Source of the DNA: Branchipolynoe longqiensis
Lineage: Eukaryota; Annelida; Polychaeta; Phyllodocida; Polynoidae
Length of the DNA: 64,000 bases
Direction of reading: 5' to 3'
Assembly: GCA_030323885.1 (NCBI GenBank)
Contig: CM059187.1
Coordinates: 127,825,525 to 127,889,524, forward strand
A model generated the notes under the pieces. It was not told the DNA's origin. It saw only the letters and a list, made by a program, of their open reading frames with translations, and did not search any database. The stretch's first letter is position 1. Every line of letters begins with the position of its first letter. Positions 53,105-63,176 of this stretch are shown in pieces. The position numbers and the translations under genes were made by a program.

Positions 53105-53670
53105 CCACTCCCACACCCACACCCACACCCACATCCACACCCACCTCCACACCCACACCCACACCCACACCCACACCCACACCCACACCCACCTCCACAC
53201 CCAGGCCCAGGCCCAGGCCCAGGCCCAGGCCCAGGCCCAGGCCCACGCCCAGGCCCAGGCCCAGGCCCACGCCCAGGCCCAGGCCCAGGCCCACGCCCAG
53301 GCCCACGCCCAGGCCCACGCTCACACCCATGCCCACACCCACACCAACACCCCTCACCCACACCAACACCCCTCACCCACACCCACACCCACACCCACAC
53401 CCACACACACACACATCTACGCCCACACCCACGCGCACACCAACGCACACACCCACACCCATATCCACACCCACACCCATCTCCACACCCACCTCTACAC
53501 CCACACCCATACCCTCACCCTCACCCACACCCACACCCACATCCACACCCACACCCACACCCACAACCACACCCACACCCACACGCACATCCACACCTAC
53601 ACCCACACCCACACCCACACCAACACCAACACCCACACCCACCTCCCCACCCACACCACACCCACAAATT
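53105..53670. repeat. 6-bp array CCCACA with CCCAGG core
   Basis: The hexamer is CCCACA at both ends and CCCAGG (with CCCACG) at 53200-53320: a domain of one variant inside the other. False 322-aa frame (T-P repeats) and others. Confidence 0.95.
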
Positions 53671-54301
53671 GAGAAGGCGCGCATTGCCTCCCATGTCTTT
53701 TATGCTATTCAAATTACTTTAAACAGCTTTGAACACTTTTGTTCCTGCGCCCAAGTTCCACCAGGCCGGGTAATGACAGAGCATGCGCGGTCGAGGTTCC
53801 CATTAAAGTCTATAACAAAAATGATAGCTCCACAACCTAGCGCCCTGTCGCTACAACCAGGTACTGGCACACTGCGCGTGCTAACACTCGCCCTCACCCC
53901 CACCCCCACCACCACACACCTACGCTGTCGCCTTGGTGGCCGGTCGGCTTACAGTTATGAACTTACATATTTCTGAAAGCTAAGAAAAGCCCCCCAGGCT
54001 CAAACATCTAACGGGAGTGGACCTTCTGATGTCGGTAGTCCAGATTCAAGTGTTGTAGTCGCTGTGCATATCTGCGTAGATGAGAGTTCAGTTGAGAGAG
54101 TTGTATGTTTGTGGCGGGGGGGGGGGGGTGGAAGTCCTTTACATTCCTTTTAGTTTACTTTCATGTGTGTTTGGAACGTTACACTGTCGATCAGATGACA
54201 CTTAGATGAGGACGGATAATAGGGTTATTGATGTGTGGGGCTACGTGTTAGGCGGTGAGGCAGTGTGGGTATGTGGGTGTGTTGGTATAATGGTGTGAGG
54301 G
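53671..54301. other. Unique interval
   Basis: G-run at 54115-54128; otherwise unrecognised. Confidence 0.35.
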
Positions 54302-54672
54302 CAAAGAACCTATAATACTAAGATGGCTCACTCAGCCTGTACTGTGTAATCAAAATGATCAAACCCAACACTTGGTGCGCTGGCTGTTCTCTTGGCTAAA
54401 CAGGTGCTATATTATATGTATAAATGTATATATGAATGTGAAAGATGTGTGATGCTGGCGATGCTAATGATGATGTGTATTTGTTCATAACAATTTCATA
54501 TTGATGTGTATTCATACTTACCTATCTCATGTATAATATAATTGTATATGTTTACATGTGAAACACCAACCAGCAGCTGGGCTGATCAAACCCACCACAA
54601 GGTGGCAGTGCAAAATTTACATTACCATGGGAGAGATAGGGAGTGCGCCGTCTTAGTATTATAGGGTCTTTG
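54302..54672. mobile_element. 371-bp MITE (family M7), copy 2
   Basis: Same element as 37921-38302 with closely similar sequence. The termini CAAAGAACCTATAATACTAA and TTAGTATTATAGGGTCTTTG are inverted. GTGAGGG at 54295-54301 and 54673-54679 is a perfect 7-bp flanking repeat, though the right flank starts a GTGAG-rich array. It also carries CCACAAGGTGGCAG (54597). Confidence 0.9.
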
Positions 54673-54679
54673 GTGAGGG

Positions 54680-55705
54680 TGTGGCTGTGTGTGAGGGTGT
54701 GAATGTGTGACTGGATCTGTGAAGGTATGGTGGTGTGAGGACGTGAGAGCATGACCGCTTAAGGGGGTGTGAAGATGTGTGAATGTGTGTGAGGGTGTGT
54801 GAGGAGGGTGTTTGATAGGTGTGTACAGGTGTTTGATGGGTGTGTGAATGTGGGTGAGAGGTGAATGAAGGTGTATAAGGGGTGTGTGAAGAGGTCTGAA
54901 GGTGTATGAGTATGTGTGAGAGGATGTGAGAGGGGTGCGAGAGGGGTGCGAGAGCGGTGCAAGAGGGGTGTGAGAGGTGTGCGAGAGGGGTCTGAGAGGA
55001 GTGTGAGAGGGGTATGACAGGGGTGTGAGAGGGGTGTGAGAGGGGTGTGAGAGGGATGTGATAGGGGTGCGAGAGGGGTGTGAGAGGGGTGCAAGAGGGG
55101 TGCGAGAGGGGTGTGAGAGGGGTGTGAGAGGGGTGTGAGAGGGGTGTGAGAGGGTGTGAGAGGGGTGTGAGAGGGGTGTGAGAGGGGTGTGAGAGGGGTG
55201 TGAGAGGGGTGTGAGAGGGGTGTGAGAGGAGTTTGAGAGGGGTGCGAGAGGGGTGCGAGAGGGGTGCGAGAGGGATGCGAGAGGGATGCGAGACGGGTGC
55301 GAGAGGGGTGCGAGAGGGGTGTGAGAGGGTGCGACAGGGGTGAGGGTGAGGATCCGTGGAGTGTGAGAGGGGTGTGAGAGGGGTGTGAGAGGGGTGTGAG
55401 AGGGGTGTGAGAGGAGTGTGAGAGGGGTGTGAGAGGAGTTTGAGAGGGGTGCGAGAGGGGTGCGAGAGGGGTGCGAGAGGGGTGCGAGAGGGGTGCGAGA
55501 GGGGTGCGAGAGGGATGCGAGAGGGATGCGGGAGGGGTGCGAGAGGGGTGCGAGAGCGTTGCGAGAGGGGTGTGAGAGGGTGCGAGAGGGGTCTGAGAGG
55601 GTGCGAGAGAGGTCTGAGAGGAGTGTGAGAGGGGTGTAAGAGGGGTGTGAGAGGGGTGCGAGAGGGGTGCGAGAGGGGTGAGGGTGAGGATCCGTGGAAA
55701 CACGA
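54680..55705. repeat. 11-bp minisatellite GAGAGGGGTGT, with 337-bp higher-order copy
   Basis: About 80-90 units of GAGAGGGGTGT/GAGAGGGGTGC. A marker GGTGAGGGTGAGGATCCGTG recurs 337 bp apart (GGATCC at 55351 and 55688), so a larger block was duplicated. The 11-bp period opens three minus frames of 354-393 codons as an 11-residue repeat; not coding. Confidence 0.96.
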
Positions 55706-55735
55706 TGGTGTGAGGTTCTGAGGGTTTGAAGGTGG

Positions 55736-55830
55736 TGGATGTGATACAAATGTGAAAACCTTCCAAATAATAGCAGGAAACATTCCAAATAACATAATTC
55801 CAAACGACAGAATTAATTTTCACATATCCG
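55736..55830 (+). mobile_element. Fragment related to 23924-24768
   Basis: TTCCAAATAATAGCAGGAAA and ACATTCCAAATAACA match 23985-24020. A short piece of the same old element. Confidence 0.55.
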
Positions 55831-55917
55831 ATATAGATATTTCATTTAATGATCTTTAAGTTATACCAATTGAACAATACGTTAATATCGTTAATGCAAC
55901 ATGGAAATCAAACACAC

Positions 55918-56165
55918 ATCGAGCCCCGCGCCCCGCGCCCCGCGCCCCGCGCCCCGCGCCCCGCGCCCCGCGCCCCGCGCCCCGCGCCCCGCGCCCCGCG
56001 CCCCGCGCCCGCGCGCCCGCGCCCCGCCCGCCCCGCGCCCCCGGCCGCCGCCCGCGACCCGCCCCCGCGCCCCGCGCGCGCGCCCGCGCCCGCGCCCGCG
56101 CCCCGCGCCCCCCGCGCCCCGCGCCCCCGCGCGCCCCCGCGCCCCCCCGCGCCCCGCGCCCCTGC
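55918..56165. repeat. CpG-dense array CCCCGCG
   Basis: About 12 regular 7-bp units then irregular GCGCCCGC sequence; nearly pure G/C with extreme CpG density. It supports i-motif or Z-DNA more than a promoter. False frames on both strands. Confidence 0.93.
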
Positions 56166-57041
56166 GCTCCTATAGCCCCACATCCCCCGTGCTCCCGCCC
56201 CACAAGCCTTCACCCGCCGCGTGGATCACACAGTCCCGCCCTCCCTTATCCGAGGTCGGGCAGCGGTCGACTGCCACTTTGCGTCGCAAGCTATGCTCCT
56301 CATCCCGGAACCCAAGCTCGCCCCACGGGAAATCTGGACATCAGGGTTGCAGTGCGTTGTGTGTGTGGGGGGAGGGGACATGGAACTGAGGAAGGTGCCC
56401 CGTCTGTACCTCTCCCCGGCTCTACCTCACCGCCTCCCCCCACCCGTACTCAGCCCCTGACCGCTCCACATCCTCCCCGACCCACCCGTCGTCCCTACAA
56501 AGTAGGCAAAGCTACGATGTCACTGCACCCCTAACCCTCATCTCAAGGTTACGGATTGCTAATGTTAAATGGATCCAACGAGTAGTTTCGCCCCAAATGT
56601 TTAATCAGGGGCCAGATGGGCAAATGTCTAATCGCTGTTACATCATATATTGATGTGTAAGTCAATGAGTGTTTTCTATATACATTTATATTGATAGGTA
56701 TGTCTTCCTAGATATAATCACCATCGTAGCAATATAAAATTACAGAGTGTCACCTTGGCACCTTTCATCAACCTACTGTTAATGGGCAGCCGCAGCTAGT
56801 GGTATCGGGATGTGCTTTCCAGGCTCACTCACATTAAACAGTCATGTGTACTATGTAATGCATTATTATTTGACTGTACATAACAAATGTGCCTAACCCA
56901 TTTTATTGTAACTTTCATCGCCTAAATTCAAATTGCCATCTGGGTACTCCTGGGGCTAACTCTGTATGTTGTTGTCATTATCACTGTCTCTGTGAATCGC
57001 CCAGTCGAAGCCACCTCCACCATATATACATTGTGTTCTAT
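56166..57041. other. Unique interval
   Basis: 56166-56500 is moderately GC-rich, then AT-rich. No exon recognised. Confidence 0.35.
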
Positions 57042-57383
57042 CAAAGCTGCCTACTCCGATGAATCATCAAATTTTCGAAACCCAAACAATTATTAATATA
57101 TAATTCTACATATTTAACTTAAGATACTATTGCACTTATATACCATGTATTGCCATATAGAAGGGAATACTGAGTCAATTTAATAGAACCTCTTCCTGCA
57201 GAAACTAATTTTACATGCTTGCCGAAACTAATTTTGCATGCTTATCCTTCAAATATCTAAACAATTAGCCATTTAAAATCAAAGTTACTTCAAACTAAAG
57301 TAAGGTATATCATGAAAATCAGTTTAATACATTTATCCTAGAAACGTGGCACAAAATCAAAATCATTTGATTATGCAACTGAA
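57042..57383 (-). mobile_element. MITE family U1, copy with both ends
   Basis: In reverse complement it starts GTTGCATAATCAAATG and ends CATCGGAGTAGGCAGC; contains AGTTTGAAGTAACTTTGATT and TAAATGGCTAATTG. A short internal duplication (AACTAATTTTRCATGCTT twice, 57204 and 57226). Confidence 0.7.
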
Positions 57384-57694
57384 AGGATTCGTGATTGATT
57401 GATGATGTCTATGTGCTGTATTGGCAGCGTAAGGCAGAGTCTTCTCGAGCTGTCTAAGAAAATGATAGGAATGCAAACACTGGCACTATTCAGTTGAAAT
57501 TCCTCTAATGTCAACTGGACAACATGTCATCTGATATGCTATACACAGCAGTCCTAGTTTCCACTTCTCCCACTGCAGCGCCACCTGTGAGTGAATATTT
57601 CACCAATCTAGCTGGGACGACAAGCCGGACTTTAAGCATTTGTAGGTAGCCTGTTTTGGATATATTGCCGAAAACTAAATATATATTCCTCGAC
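57384..57694. other. Unique interval with CTCF-like motif
   Basis: 57575-57591 in reverse reads CTCACAGGTGGCGCTGC, CTCF-like. The neighbourhood resembles 23840-23880 over a few words (CCTAGTTTCCAC / CCTACGCTTGCCAC), so the two may share an old repeat. Confidence 0.35.
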
Positions 57695-59165
57695 AGCATT
57701 TATTCTACAGTTTTACTGTACTGCTTTATTGTACTGCGTTACTGTACTGATTTACTGTACTGCTTTACTGTACTGCTTTACTGTACTGCTTTACTGTACT
57801 GCTTTACAGTACTACTTTACTGTACTGATTTACTGTATGGCTTTATTGTACTGCTTTACTGGACTGATTTACTGAACCACTTTACTGTACTGCTTTACTG
57901 TACTGCTTTACTGTACTGATTTACTGTACTGCTTTACTGTACTGCTTTACTGTACTGCTTTACTGTACTGCTTTACTGTACTGCTTTACTGTACTGCTTT
58001 ACTGTACTGCTTTACTGTACTGCTTTACTGTACTGCTTTACTGTACTGCTTTACTGTACTGCTTTACTGTACTGCTTTAAATACCTGCATTACTGTACTG
58101 CTTTACTGTACTGCTTTACTGTACTGCTTTACTGTACTGCTTTACTGTACTGCTTTACTGTACTGCGTTACTGTACTGCTTTATTCCAGTGATTTACTGT
58201 ACTGTTTTAATATACTGCTTTAAAGTGCTGTTTTACTGAACTGCTTTACTCTACTGTTTTACTATACTGCTTTACTGTACAACTTTACTGTACTGTTTTA
58301 CTGTACAACTTTATTGTACTGATTTACTGTACTGCTTTGCTGTACTGCGTTACTGTACTGTTTTACAGTACTGTTTTACTGTACTGCTTTACTCCAGTGC
58401 TTTGCTAGACTGCTTTACTGTACTGCTTTACTGTACTGCTTTACTGCACTGCTTTACTGTACTGCTTTACTGTACTGCTTTACTGTACTGCTTTACTGTA
58501 CTGCTTTACTGTACTGCTTTACTGTACTGCTTTACTGTACTGCTTTACTGTACTGCTTTACTGTACTGCTTTACTGTACTGCTTTACTGTACTGCTTTAC
58601 TCTACTTATTTACTCTACATATTTACTCTACATATTTACTCTACTGTTTCATTCTATTTTATTCTAATGGTTTATTCTACTGTTTCACTCTACTGCCTTG
58701 TTCTACTGCCTTATTCTACTGCCTTATTCTACTGCCTTATTCTACTGCTTTATTCTACTGCCTTATTCTACTGATATATTCTACTGTATTATTCTACTGC
58801 ATTATTCTACTGCCTTATTCTACTGCTTTATTCCACTGCTTTATTCTATTGCCTTATTCTACTGCTCTATTCCACTGCCGTATTCTACTGCATGATTCTA
58901 CTGCATTATTCTACTGTATTATTCTACTGCATTACTCTACTGCTTTAGTCATCTGCATTACTCTACTGCTTTATTCCCCTGCATCACTGGACTGCATTAC
59001 TATACTGCTGTACAGTACTGCAGGTCTGTACTGTTTACTACAGGTCTGTACTGTTTACTACACTGATTTACTCTATTGCTTTACTCTGCTACTTTACTCT
59101 TCAGCCTGACTATGCTGTTTTATTGTACTAATTTACTATACTGCTTTACTATGCTGCTCTGCTTT
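57695..59165. repeat. 13-bp minisatellite CTTTACTGTACTG, 1.5 kb
   Basis: More than 100 units. Homogeneous in two blocks (57900-58075 and 58400-58600), diverged between them, and shifted to a TTATTCTACTGCC variant from about 58620. The 13-bp period opens frames as a 13-residue repeat (235-aa false ORF). Confidence 0.96.
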
Positions 59166-59436
59166 GCTATACTGGTCAACATCGCTTTATCCTACTTCTT
59201 TAGTGGATGGCTTTTCTTGGCGGCCTTACTCGAATATGCTTTTCGGTACTGATTTTTATTCAACTGGCCTTTTCCTTACTGGTTTACTCGCTTTATCCTT
59301 TTGAAAAACTCCACTGTTTATGTATATATCGACATAATTATATAGGACTTGACCATTCTTTATTCTGATTCTCTTCTTACCCGGCCATACTAGCGAAACC
59401 GCCAATTGCGATTCGACCCCATAGGTTGAAACGCTG
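59166..59436. other. Unique interval, left copy of a ~125-bp duplication
   Basis: 59281-59408 resembles 59703-59829: both have TAGGACTT, GATTCTCTTC/GGTTCTCTTC, CATACTAGC(G/A)AAACC and CAATTGC. Confidence 0.6.
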
Positions 59437-59702
59437 GTCAAGTCAAACTTGATGATTTAAAAATTGATACTTGTCGCTAACTAGCCAGGCGCTTGGTAAT
59501 ATTAGAATAGGGCAAGGACTGGTTTGCTCAGTGTCAGGATAATGTGACTGAGCAGGATATCACCTCATGGTGCTAATGGTCTGGTCTCCCAGTGGGGCAG
59601 CACTATAAAATCACCATGAGTGCGCACTGTAACAAGTCGGTACCCGTCCTGATATGCCCTTTGATGTTGCCAGGTCGTAAAATTCCAACAACCAACCAAC
59701 CA
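59437..59702 (+). mobile_element. SINE-T, head decayed or missing, tail 2
   Basis: CTGGTCAAGTCAAACTTGAT to AATTCCAACAACCAACCAAC. It lies between two copies of a ~125-bp direct repeat, too long to be its target duplication. Confidence 0.88.
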
Positions 59703-60311
59703 AGCTTTACTCATATCGCGTCATCTGTTTAGCAAAGTCCACTGCTCATGAATATACATAGATAGGACTTCAAGCTTATTTGTACTGGTTCTCTTCCTAC
59801 AGGGCATACTAGCAAAACCATCAATTGCCGAGGTAACTGGTAACCGTTAGTGCCACGCACCCGGCTGGCTGACCCCATTTTCGGGGACTCATTTGTTATC
59901 ATCTGTGAGCGGCTCCCGATCTGCTCTCAGGCCGTCATCAATGGGTTGACGAATTGCGCCCGGAGCTGCTCTTTGCCGGGGGAGGGGGGTGGCGGTGGTC
60001 TGGTGGGGGGGAGGGGGGAGGCCAGCATTAGGACCCAGAGATTCCGCGCGGATCTGAAAGGTCGCGTCCAGGGAGTAATGGCCGTGGGTGGACGGGAAGG
60101 CGAAAGATAGAAGACTTATCATCCCTCACGAGGCGAAGCGTGTACGCTGATTGGCTAGTTGCTGCATGTTCAGTTAGATGTTAAGTGCTTCCGGTGATGG
60201 ATTTGTATTCATATTGAAGTTATGTCTACTGTTTTATATATATAACTAAATATATATATATATATATATAGTTTATATATAATACATATACATATATAGG
60301 TATACAGGTAT
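59703..60311. other. Right copy of the duplication, then unique and TA-rich DNA
   Basis: 59703-59829 duplicate; 59965-60025 G-rich; 60235-60290 TA-rich. No gene. Confidence 0.4.
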
Positions 60312-60745
60312 GCAGGTATTGCAGGTATTGCAATACCTCATGGAGTTTGATGCCCCTGCCCTGCAGAGTTGTAAACCACTGCCTTGTGGTACAGGTTCTT
60401 GACAGAACCGAAGGCTAAGGGAGCAAACCCTAAACAGAAAACCATGTCACTGTGGCACCATTAAGGGGAGTTGATGTATGAAACTCCCAACATCTCCCAA
60501 CCAGCCACTCCAGGGACAAATAGTATTGCGCCTGTCTTGACATGTTCTTGCCAGTGTGAAACCTCTATTTGCTCACCGAGAGAGTGCCGCTGGTAACTTT
60601 CAAAAGCCAGCAGCACTTCAACACTTTTGCAGGCAGCTTTCATGGAATGAAGACCGACTCATGGACATCACTCTCACAGTGGCAGTCAAGTAATGAAAGC
60701 AGTCTTTGTCGCATCACGACCGACATCATGATGATGATGATTATG
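60312..60745 (+). mobile_element. LINE 3' end, copy 4 with internal deletion
   Basis: Matches 848-1200 closely, then jumps from CATGGAATG to AAGACCGACTCATGGACATC, losing about 210 bp that encode most of the RT tail, and a further small piece (GAGCTAAATGGAGAG). Ends GACATCATGATGATGATGAT. Confidence 0.85.
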
Positions 60746-60792
60746 ACATACATAGAGAGAGAGCGAGAGAATTGTGTCTACTGTTATATATA

Positions 60793-60850
60793 AATTTTGT
60801 TTGTTTTGTTGTTTTACGTCCTAGCAACATCTAAGGTCATATCAGGACGG
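60793..60850 (-). mobile_element. Solo SINE-T 3' module, tail 1
   Basis: Reverse TTTTGTTTGTTTTGTTGTTT to ATCAGGACGG. GTTATATATA at 60783-60792 and 60851-60860 flanks it, a possible 10-bp duplication (low-complexity, so weaker). Its sense start is 2 bp before GTCCT. Confidence 0.85.
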
Positions 60851-60915
60851 GTTATATATATATATATATAATATATATAACATATATATAATATATAACA
60901 TATATATATCTATAG
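60851..60915. repeat. (TA)n microsatellite
   Basis: TA repeats with short interruptions. Confidence 0.9.
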
Positions 60916-60939
60916 AGAGAGAAAATTTCCCCCAGATTG

Positions 60940-61350
60940 TTTTTTGGTATTTAATGTCCCAGCAATACCCATGGTATTTATTTCAACATGGTCACTGCAT
61001 ATACAGTTGATATTTATATCAGTAATGTTTCACATCAAAGAGGAGAAACCGGAAGTACAATGAGGATGGGCGCCAGATTGTGACTATATACATTCCTGGT
61101 GACTTTATAATGGTGCCCTACTGGAAGACCGGACCACCAGCACCATAACCTGCTATCCCACTCAGTCACCGTATGCTGATACCTAACAAACCACGTCATG
61201 TCCTATCCTAATAATGTCAAGTGCTACGCTTGATAACAACAAATATCAAGTTTGTAAGTCACGCCTTCGACTCAGCCGGAGTTGGAACCCACAAGCTCCT
61301 GCATGCGGAACTTGGCAATGCTCTTAGCGATTCGGTCAACCTACCCGATA
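60940..61350 (-). mobile_element. SINE-T, diverged, with ~80-bp insertion
   Basis: Reverse TATTTAATGTCCCAGCAATA, unrelated sequence at about 60980-61055, then GATGGGCGCCAGATTGTGAC to the head GCGATTCGGTCAACCTACCC. Old copy. Confidence 0.75.
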
Positions 61351-61466
61351 GCTTACCTCGTGTTCAGACACCATCGCTGTTAACCATTAATAGCTTATAG
61401 GATAGTCCCCCAGCGAATTATGATTGAATGGCGCCCTTTGCGTGTACGATCCATATTCATATACAG

Positions 61467-62306
61467 TATAACCCCGTTAGACCAAACTTGAAGGGACCCT
61501 AGAAATTTGTTTGGATTAATCGATCATTGGTTTAACCGAGCTCTGGCTTTCACTTTGACTTGACTTTGACTTGGGTGCATTATGAATGTAATAATATACA
61601 ATATATGTGGACACTTTGATTAGTGTTTTATATATATATATATACAGTATAACCCCATTAAAGCAAGCTCGGTTAAACTAAGCGATCGGTTAATCCAAAC
61701 TTTTTTTCGGCAGCCTGGCAAAATACTACCATTTATCATATTATCTGCGCTAAGTGGTCATAGTAATAATACTAATAATAATAACAATAAGGACGAGAGT
61801 TATATATGTAAATGGAATGAGTAAATAGACTCTGGCTGGCCTGTAAGTCCCCAATCTTTATTAACGAACAAATCAGGTAGAAGTGACCAACCGGTGTTAG
61901 GACAGGAAGCACTTGCTGACCAGCTGCCTTGCTTACCTGCCCCAACAAGCAACAGGGCTCCAAGCCGCCCTAGCTGTACCATAGAACCTTCCAGAATCAG
62001 CCCACAATAGATTCACCTTAACCGCTTATATAATATTTGGATAAAGGTAAACATTTATACATACACATAAAAAAGTTGGTGGGGTCTCTGATGACCTTAT
62101 AACCACATGACAGTTTGGATTAACCTACTGGAAGTGGCCTGGGGCCCTACAATTTTGTTTGGATTAACCGATAATTTGGATTAAACGACTTTAATTTAAC
62201 CAACTTTTTTATATGATAAATGGTAGTATTTTGCCGGGCCGTCGAAAAAAGTTTGGATTCACCGATCGTTTGGTTTAACTGACCTTGGTTTAACGGGGTT
62301 GTGCTG
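61467..62306. mobile_element. pogo/Tigger-like non-autonomous element(s)
   Basis: The best-defined unit is 61645-62306: CAGTATAACCCCATTAAAGC at the left, and the right end is the inverse of CAGCACAACCCCGTTAAACC, with ~95-bp inverted repeats (shared inner word GGCAAAATACTACCATTTAT) and TA on both sides (61643-61644, 62307-62308). A related single end (CAGTATAACCCCGTTAGACC) lies outside at 61467-61550, and another terminal-like block at 62130-62200, suggesting nesting. No transposase. Confidence 0.85.
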
Positions 62307-62308
62307 TA

Positions 62309-62711
62309 ATATGAATTCATCTTTAACCAAAATCCAAATGCGCCACATCTGCTATGCCTATTTCCTCGCCGACTTTCGGGTGCAGATGGTACATTAAAGA
62401 ACGAAATGGATCAACAGACAAGATCGACAACATAGTGATCACAGATAATGCCCCCATGATCTACCAAGCGCGAAATGCGATATATGAGAATAGCCACAAA
62501 TTTATACACGTGGACAGCAGTGCCCGCGAAATGGGATATATGAGAATAGCCATCAGGGTGGTGAAAGGGGTTCGGTTTGAACTATGAAGAATGACACGAC
62601 ATCGCAGTGCAGGTAACACGAATTTATACACGTGGACAGCAGTGCCAAAGTCCAGCCCTCCAGCAGAAGGAAAGCCACACATGGTAGTCGGGCCAGTGGG
62701 TTGGAAAGACG
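62309..62711. other. Unique interval with two short duplications
   Basis: GCGAAATGNGATATATGAGA occurs at about 62469 and 62526, and AATTTATACACGTGGACAGC at 62499 and 62619. A 77-codon frame covers part; no domain recognised. Confidence 0.5.
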
Positions 62712-63176
62712 GTTGGTAGGTTGTCGGAGTTTTACGTCCTGGCAACATCTAAGGTCATATCCGGATGGGTACTGACTTGTGACAATGCACACGTCCTGGC
62801 AACATCTAAGGTCATATCCGGATGGGTACTGACTTGTGACAGTTTACACGTATGCTGACTTTATAGTGCTGCCCCGCTGGGAGACAAGGCTGGCAGCACC
62901 ATGACCTGACATCCCACTCAGTCACATTATCCAGACACTGAGCCAACCAGTCATGCCAGCACCATGACCTGACATCCCATTCAGTCATATTATCCAGACA
63001 ATGAGCCAACCAGTCATTATCCTATCATAATAATGCAGAGCACCTGGCTAGAAAGCAACAAGTATACATTTTTAAGTCATTGATTTGACTCGACCAGGGT
63101 TCGAATGCGTGGGTTCTAATCCGACGATCTACCAAAACGGGAGACGGACGCTCAACTTATACTGGCATCCCGTCTG
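62712..63176 (-). mobile_element. SINE-T with two internal tandem duplications, head A, tail 2
   Basis: The 3' module is duplicated at 57-bp period (ACGTCCTGGCAACATCTAAG at 62734 and 62791). A body block is duplicated at 63-bp period (AGCACCATGACCTGACATCC at 62895 and 62958). Otherwise complete, with the head A reverse at the right end. Confidence 0.92.

Noticed and set aside
54622..55823. Three overlapping minus frames of 354-393 aa (HPSHTPLTPLS repeats)
   Set aside because: An 11-bp repeat without stops opens all three frames equally.
55918..56165. CpG island promoter
   Set aside because: The CpG density comes from a CCCCGCG tandem repeat, not mixed promoter sequence.
57656..59109. Cys/Tyr/Leu-rich frames suggesting membrane protein
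   Set aside because: 13-residue periodicity comes from a 13-bp DNA repeat; every frame reads the same peptide.
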